Assembly (NCBI GenBank): GCA_029204225.1
Contig: CM055095.1
Span: 26,705,312-26,769,311, forward strand
DNA: 64,000 nucleotides
Direction: 5' to 3'
Source: Diphasiastrum complanatum
Taxonomy: Eukaryota > Streptophyta > Lycopodiopsida > Lycopodiales > Lycopodiaceae
In this document: in pieces, positions 59,252 through 64,000 of the stretch
Layout of the letters: each line of letters opens with the position of its first letter
Numbering within the stretch: position 1 is the stretch's first letter
The notes under the pieces: model-generated
Told to the model about the DNA's origin: nothing
Seen by the model: only the letters and a program-made list of their open reading frames with translations
Database searches by the model: none
Made by a program: the position numbers and the translations under genes

Positions 59252-61045
59252 CCGCAATGTATAGGTCACTTCGTTTGGTTTACTGCTACTACCATGCAGG
59301 CCTTGCAAGGTGCCGTAGAGGATTATCTGTCCCAATTTTTTGAGGATCATGTCTCTTGGCTGTGCATGGTAAGCGTGTTGTTATCATCATGCCCAAAGAC
59401 TTTGTAATTCTCAAAAGACTAAGGGAGCGTCATTCAAAACTTCATTTGGATAATACAAGGGGATTTGCCTCCGGACAGAACTGGTCTTCCCACCACCTCA
59501 AAGAGGAAGAGAAAACAACCTCGCCCTACTAAATCCAGTTCTCGCAGGCCAACTGTTTTTCTTCCTCCCCGAGGCATTCCTTCAAAGCATTCTCGATCTG
59601 TTCTAGACTCTGTTTCAGATTCTTCTGACTCTAAAACAGAATCACAGTTGCCTCATCTTCCTCCTCCAAGGCCTCTTCAAAAGATTACTTCTCCTATATA
59701 GGAGATAACCCAAGAGGATCGACAAGATTGTTGACACATCTGTAGATGTTGTATCTAAATCCTTTCAATCCCCTTTTCATCTTTTTGTCTGAATACCATA
59801 CGAGCTTTCTCAAAATTTTGATTCTGACCACTATAATGAGTATGAGTCTCATTTGGCTAAAAGATAAATGCTCTCAGCGACTATTTTGATTTCTTTCTTC
59901 CATATACTACTAAATTTTTTTGATTTGGTCTGAAGTTTTGTGAGGAAATAAAAAATAAATCTGCTGAGATATCGGATTTAATCGTCGAAGCTGGGCAAAA
60001 GTTTTTGCAAACCAACATCAATCTCGATTTTAGAACAAGAGACATTTTTGTCGTATGTCCATTTTTTATGACAATAGTATCTACAAAGGATGCCAATTTT
60101 GAGAAGGTTGTTTACTTTATCGAGTGCAGTCCAATGGCCAAAATTTATTTGATTCCCTATGAAAATAAGTAAGTATTTTTACTTGAGCATTGTTTGTGTT
60201 TCATTTTGATGTTTATGTCTGTATTGATTCAGTGTTTCATTTTGATGTTTAAGTCTGTATTGATTCTAATTTTAATTTGTATGTTGTAGCCGTCATTGGA
60301 ACCTGAATATTCTTTCCGTCAAAATTAATAAAGGAGGAGTATCAAATTTTCTATATTTGAAAAGTGAATTCGGTTGATAGCACATAGAGAATTGGATTTT
60401 TTTTTCTTCGTACTGCCATTGAGAATATACCGACAACTGCCAAATCTATTGGCAAAATAAAAATCAAATCTTCTCAGGTAGATTTTTTTTTTCTTAATTC
60501 ATATCTATTTTTTTATTTAAGTTTTTAATCCTTTCATGCATAAAATATTTTTCATACGTTAATTCTTTTCTTTCAATGTTTGTAGTCTATACAGCATAAT
60601 GATTTCTTCAACTGTGCATGGTTGTGTTGTACAACACAAAACTCTTTTTTGAATGGTATGTTGACATTGATAAGGTGATATTTTTTTTTTCTCTACTTTG
60701 ATATTGTTAGAAGAATTTAGTTGCTATTCTTTTCATTTCAATTTCAATTTTTTTAAAATCATTTTTATTAAATTGTTGATATATTTTGTTGTTTAGGACA
60801 GTTCACTATTGAGCCGTACCACCTTGATAAGATGTACAAATTGCGACCAGAGTTGGTAAAAACTTTTGTCTCAAATGACAAAATATGATCAACAAGGAAT
60901 TAAAGCCCTCCCCAATGAAGAGGAGGGAGAAATAACAGGAAAGGAGGTTGAAGTTTTTATATTTCTTGGTACTGAACTAGCACAGAAAGAAGCAATTTTA
61001 GAAGATGCTTCTCTTGGTACAGAAAAAAAATTATATGATAGATAG
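59252..61045 (+). pseudogene. Histone H3-like C-terminal half joined to Ulp1-type protease (broken)
   Basis: At 59276-59352 the frame reads FTATTMQALQGAVEDYLSQF then FED, and after a 1-base deletion AVHGKRVVIIMPKD and LKRLRERH (59359-59430). This follows the ALQ.A.E.YL...FED...A.H.KRV.IMPKD pattern of the H3 histone-fold C-terminus. A Lys/Arg/Ser/Pro-rich linker follows in another frame (59465-59701). Then come Ulp1-like exons: RDIFVVCPFFMTIVS to YENN (donor GTAAGT, exon end 60168), joined in frame to RHWNLNILSV (60290, catalytic His at 60294), a T9-run shift and two stops, then SIQHNDFFNCAWLCC (60586-60655; Cys at 60613). A final exon (about 60797-60888) and acidic tail end at 61045. The usual Asp after the HW block reads Lys-Ser (FLYLKSEF). 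Whether histone and protease were one protein is inference from adjacency. Confidence 0.55.
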
Positions 61046-61499
61046 GAAAAAAAACCTATGAGATACATGTATATATTACAATCAAAAGATACATCCAATC
61101 TTACATGTACACAGCTCATTTTTGGGATTACATTTAGATGAATATGGATTGTTACAATCAATTTATGTCTTTAGAACAGTATTGTAGTGCAATTACTGAA
61201 CTAACAATAAATAAATATCTATCTCTTGTTGAATTCAATGATGATGGACTTCTACTTTTTGATAGTAGATTTCAGTGTTTCTCCACTATTTGGATAGTCC
61301 TGTCAATATCTCTGCATTTGATCTCAATCTCATGTCTTTTACATACTTGCAAAAAATGACACAAATTATATTGCATTTAGAATAGCTAACATAAATTTGA
61401 TTTTGAACCAAGCTATTCAAGTGAAATAAAATACTTGCAGCTACTTACCAGCTTTACATTGGACATGAATCTGAAATATGACGGTATATCATATTGTAG
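61046..61499. other. Non-coding gap
   Basis: No supported feature was found. Confidence 0.35.
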
Positions 61500-62560
61500 T
61501 AACAATAGCTCCTATCTAATGCAACTCAAACTTCAATCTTTTCCAACCTCGATACAAGTCATAACTCCATCATTGAAAATTATGTCAATATTCTTTCGCT
61601 GAGAGTGTCCATTTTCCTCAATGTCTTGATCAAGTGGCACCCATTTATTTTTAATCATTTTCCATCTTTGATAATGGAAACAAAGACTCAACATTTGTTT
61701 TTCTATCTGATAATGAAAGCACATGGAGACATTTTGATTCTGCATTTTATATCTCCATTTGATTTCTCATCCATAAGCTTAGATAATAAACTATCAGATA
61801 AATTTTTACATATAAACATAGTTGGAGTTTTATGTATATTGACACTTGAAAAAAATCCACAAATATATTCAATGCAACAAACCAATTTATTCGAACTATT
61901 TTTGAGTTTGTACTTATCTTTAACGAATTTCTTACGTCATTATTTAGCTTACAACGAAATGATTTTAAAACTACAACATCCAAAACAATCCATTCATCAC
62001 TTGTAAAACTAGGTAGTGGAATCGGCTGGATTTCACCAAAAATCTGGAATGTACACAGATTCAAGAAAGAATATTCTACTATTAACAAGGTCCTTAACAG
62101 TTCTACCTCTATACTGGAACAGTCCAATATTTGTGTGCACTACATCTAATACACCTGCAAGAGATCCAGTTGGATCCCATTCATTTACATTGGATGGATA
62201 TAAGTCTGCAAGAGAAGAATGATCAGATTGGCAAGTTTAATAATAATACTTGATTATAAATCAGAAAAATCAAAGTATGGTAATATATCAATACTCACAG
62301 TTGCTTTTTTTGTGATCCTAATGGTTGAATCCTTGCACATTTATCTCTAAATGCATATATACATGTTGGACTAAAATTTTGGAAATAGATTTTCTTCCTG
62401 ATGATGTTCTGAAATCCAAAGTTCTTGCTTTCCAATGTGATTGAAATGATAGTTTTGTCTTTTTGCTTTTTCGAAATGTTCATTTTGATGATGAATGCAT
62501 CAAAACCCAAGAGTTTTTTGAATATTTTCTTGGCACCCATAATCCATTGTCATCTTTCTC
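61500..62560 (-). pseudogene. Unknown multi-exon fragment
   Basis: The minus strand has protein-like stretches joined by splice-like sites: 62310-62540 (KKLLGFDAFIIKMNISKK, CARIQPLGSQKK, then GTGAGT), 62030-62220 (VNEWDPTGSLAGVLDVVHTN, VKDLVNSRIFFLESVYIPDF), 61900-62005 (DEWIVLDVVVLKSFRCKL) and 61540-61745 (KNKWVPLDQDIEEN). Frames are interrupted and no family is recognised. It may be a host gene relic or part of the neighbouring H3/Ulp1 unit on the other strand. Confidence 0.35.
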
Positions 62561-63040
62561 ATTGAAGAGAAACACAAAGTCGATTGAGGAGCATAGCTTC
62601 CTTGATGGCGCCATTTGTTATGTGCAAGCAAAAATTTGAAATATTGAACTATGAATATGAAAATATGTGTAGGCAAAAATTTGAAACATTGAACTATTTG
62701 GCGCTACGAGTTAACTCACTCTAGTTAACCACGTGAACCATGATTTGAGAATGTATTTACATTAAAGCCACATCGAGTTTCTCATTTCGACCATCTATCA
62801 TATTCATTTTCAATATTTTTGTGCCTCTTCGGGTAGTGATGAGCTAGAAGGGCAGGCCTCAACATCCAATAGCATTTCCACATGCTAGTTGATGAAACAT
62901 TTATATATTTAAATAGTTTTTATTTTAAATATATTTAAGAAAAGCTACGTTACGTAGAAGCTTGATATCAAAGTTTCTATTGATCCACAAGGCTACGAAA
63001 ATTAGAAAAAAAAATAAAAAGACATCTTTTTCAAAGGCCC
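62561..63040. other. Non-coding DNA
   Basis: No supported feature was found. Confidence 0.4.
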
Positions 63041-64000
63041 TTGTCGAGCTCTAAGTTTCTCCAATGCAACAACAACACAATCGACAACAACAACCTGCCA
63101 AGACCAAATTATTTTGCAAATACTGCAAAAGGTCTATCACGACATCAAAGATTGTTGGATCCTCAAGCACAACGAAGTGAGGAAGAAGACGCAGCACCAA
63201 GAAGGGAAGTTCTGACTCTGCCAGAAATTCCCAAGAAGATGAGAAGGCGATGATCATACTAGTTGAATCCATCAGAGATGCCTTGGATTGGTATCTTGAT
63301 TTTGGTACTTCTCAGTACATAACAACATGTAAGATCCTATTTGAAGACCTCTCACTAGCATATTCGAAGTATGTTTACTTCGGTGACTCCAATGCATTAC
63401 AAATTGGAGGCAAAGGATCTATACGCCTCTAACTTCCAAACGGTGAACTAACCTTGCTTAAGGATGTATTTTACGTAAACAAACAGACAAAGAATTTACT
63501 ATCAACTAGCAGGCTCATCGATCAGGGTTGTAGGGCCTTGTTCAATTCAAAGAAGTGTACCATTTTGGACAAGAACTGTTAAGAAATCCTCTCTGCAAAT
63601 AGAGAAGGTAATTTGTACATTTTGTGTCATGAGTATGCACTTAATACTAATGAAAATACTTTAGATGCTGATTTATGGCATCAAAGATTAGGACATTTAA
63701 ACATGCAATCTATCTTGCACATGCATCACAATTGTATGGTCAGAGACATGAACATTAATGTTGTCTCCACAGCAAATCAAAATGTCTACGAAATGTGCTT
63801 ACTAGGGAAACAACTTAGAACTAGATTTCCAAGAGGACAAGGCAAAAGAGCTAAGTCCATTCTTTAACTAATTCATAGTGATTTATGTGGTCCTATGAGC
63901 GTGCCCTCGTTGGGTCAAGCTTTATATTTCATCACATTTATTGATGACCTCTCCAGATTTTGGTAAAGTGCTTGGCCAAGTATAAGCTCACATAGGTATT
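63041..64000 (+). pseudogene. Ty1/copia gag-end, protease, integrase start (runs off window)
   Basis: The frame shows KLFCKYCKR (zinc knuckle start), then the protease WYLDFGTSQYI with Ser-to-Phe at the active site (canonical DSG). GAG-pre-integrase follows (YVYFGDSNALQIGGKGSI), then ILDKNC and a stop, LWHQRLGHLNMQSILHMHHN, and LIHSDLCGPMSVPSLGQALY with the first Asp kept, then the window ends. It is the same lineage as the outer copia at 22826-24963 and shows what that copy lost around its integrase active site. Confidence 0.88.

Overview
The window looks like nuclear DNA of a land plant with a large, repeat-rich genome (fern, gymnosperm or similar; I cannot place it further). The evidence is one split plant-type alcohol dehydrogenase gene, many Ty1/copia elements with a tRNA-iMet-type primer binding site (complement of TGGTATCAGAGC), an LTR followed by a tRNA-Asp-type primer site of the Athila/Tat kind, Ty3/gypsy and LINE reverse transcriptase fragments, and long AG, CT, TA and TG microsatellites. 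There are no operons, ribosome binding sites or other prokaryotic features. I recognised no tRNA, rRNA or CRISPR locus.

Layout. 1-7.8 kb: decayed copia fragments on both strands, an LTR-like segment and an unknown broken frame. 7.8-10.5 kb: AG microsatellite, a local duplication with a long palindrome, then AT-rich DNA. 10.5-17.4 kb: copia (+), gypsy pol (-), a second copia (+) and a LINE RT (-). 17.6-25.9 kb: a decayed minus-strand copia whose pol is split by a second minus-strand copia (20009-22825), with LTRs and several primer binding sites. 25.9-30.4 kb: an Athila-like LTR with a CT tract and primer site, then TA, poly-G, a CpG-rich TTCGCGAA palindrome array, a ~75-bp A-rich tandem array and a GGGC-rich minisatellite. 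30.5-37.4 kb: a degenerate transposase-like gene (DUF7869-like) cut in two by a copia remnant with 5-bp target duplications. 38.0-39.6 kb: an unknown open frame and a second copy of the Athila-like LTR in reverse. 40.1-42.6 kb: a minus-strand multi-exon pseudogene with a DDE-type layout and a zinc-ligand insertion. 43.7-46.5 kb: the only apparently intact host gene, a 10-exon alcohol dehydrogenase (-). 47.8-52.8 kb: microsatellites and LTR pieces. 52.8-59.0 kb: a complete young copia element with a 1322-codon gag-pol frame, both LTRs, PBS, PPT and target duplication. 59.2-61.0 kb: a broken gene that appears to join a histone H3-like C-terminal half, a basic Ser/Pro linker and a Ulp1-type (C48) cysteine protease. 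61.5-62.6 kb: weak minus-strand exons. 63.0-64.0 kb: copia (+) running off the end.

Most coding matter is mobile-element debris, so the genes do not form a pathway. The alcohol dehydrogenase is an independent metabolic gene flanked by debris. Three non-LTR protein families (DUF7869-like, the DDE gene with zinc ligands, and the H3/Ulp1 gene) are the least ordinary content. All three are split or frameshifted here, so they are best read as fossils of poorly described elements or gene families.
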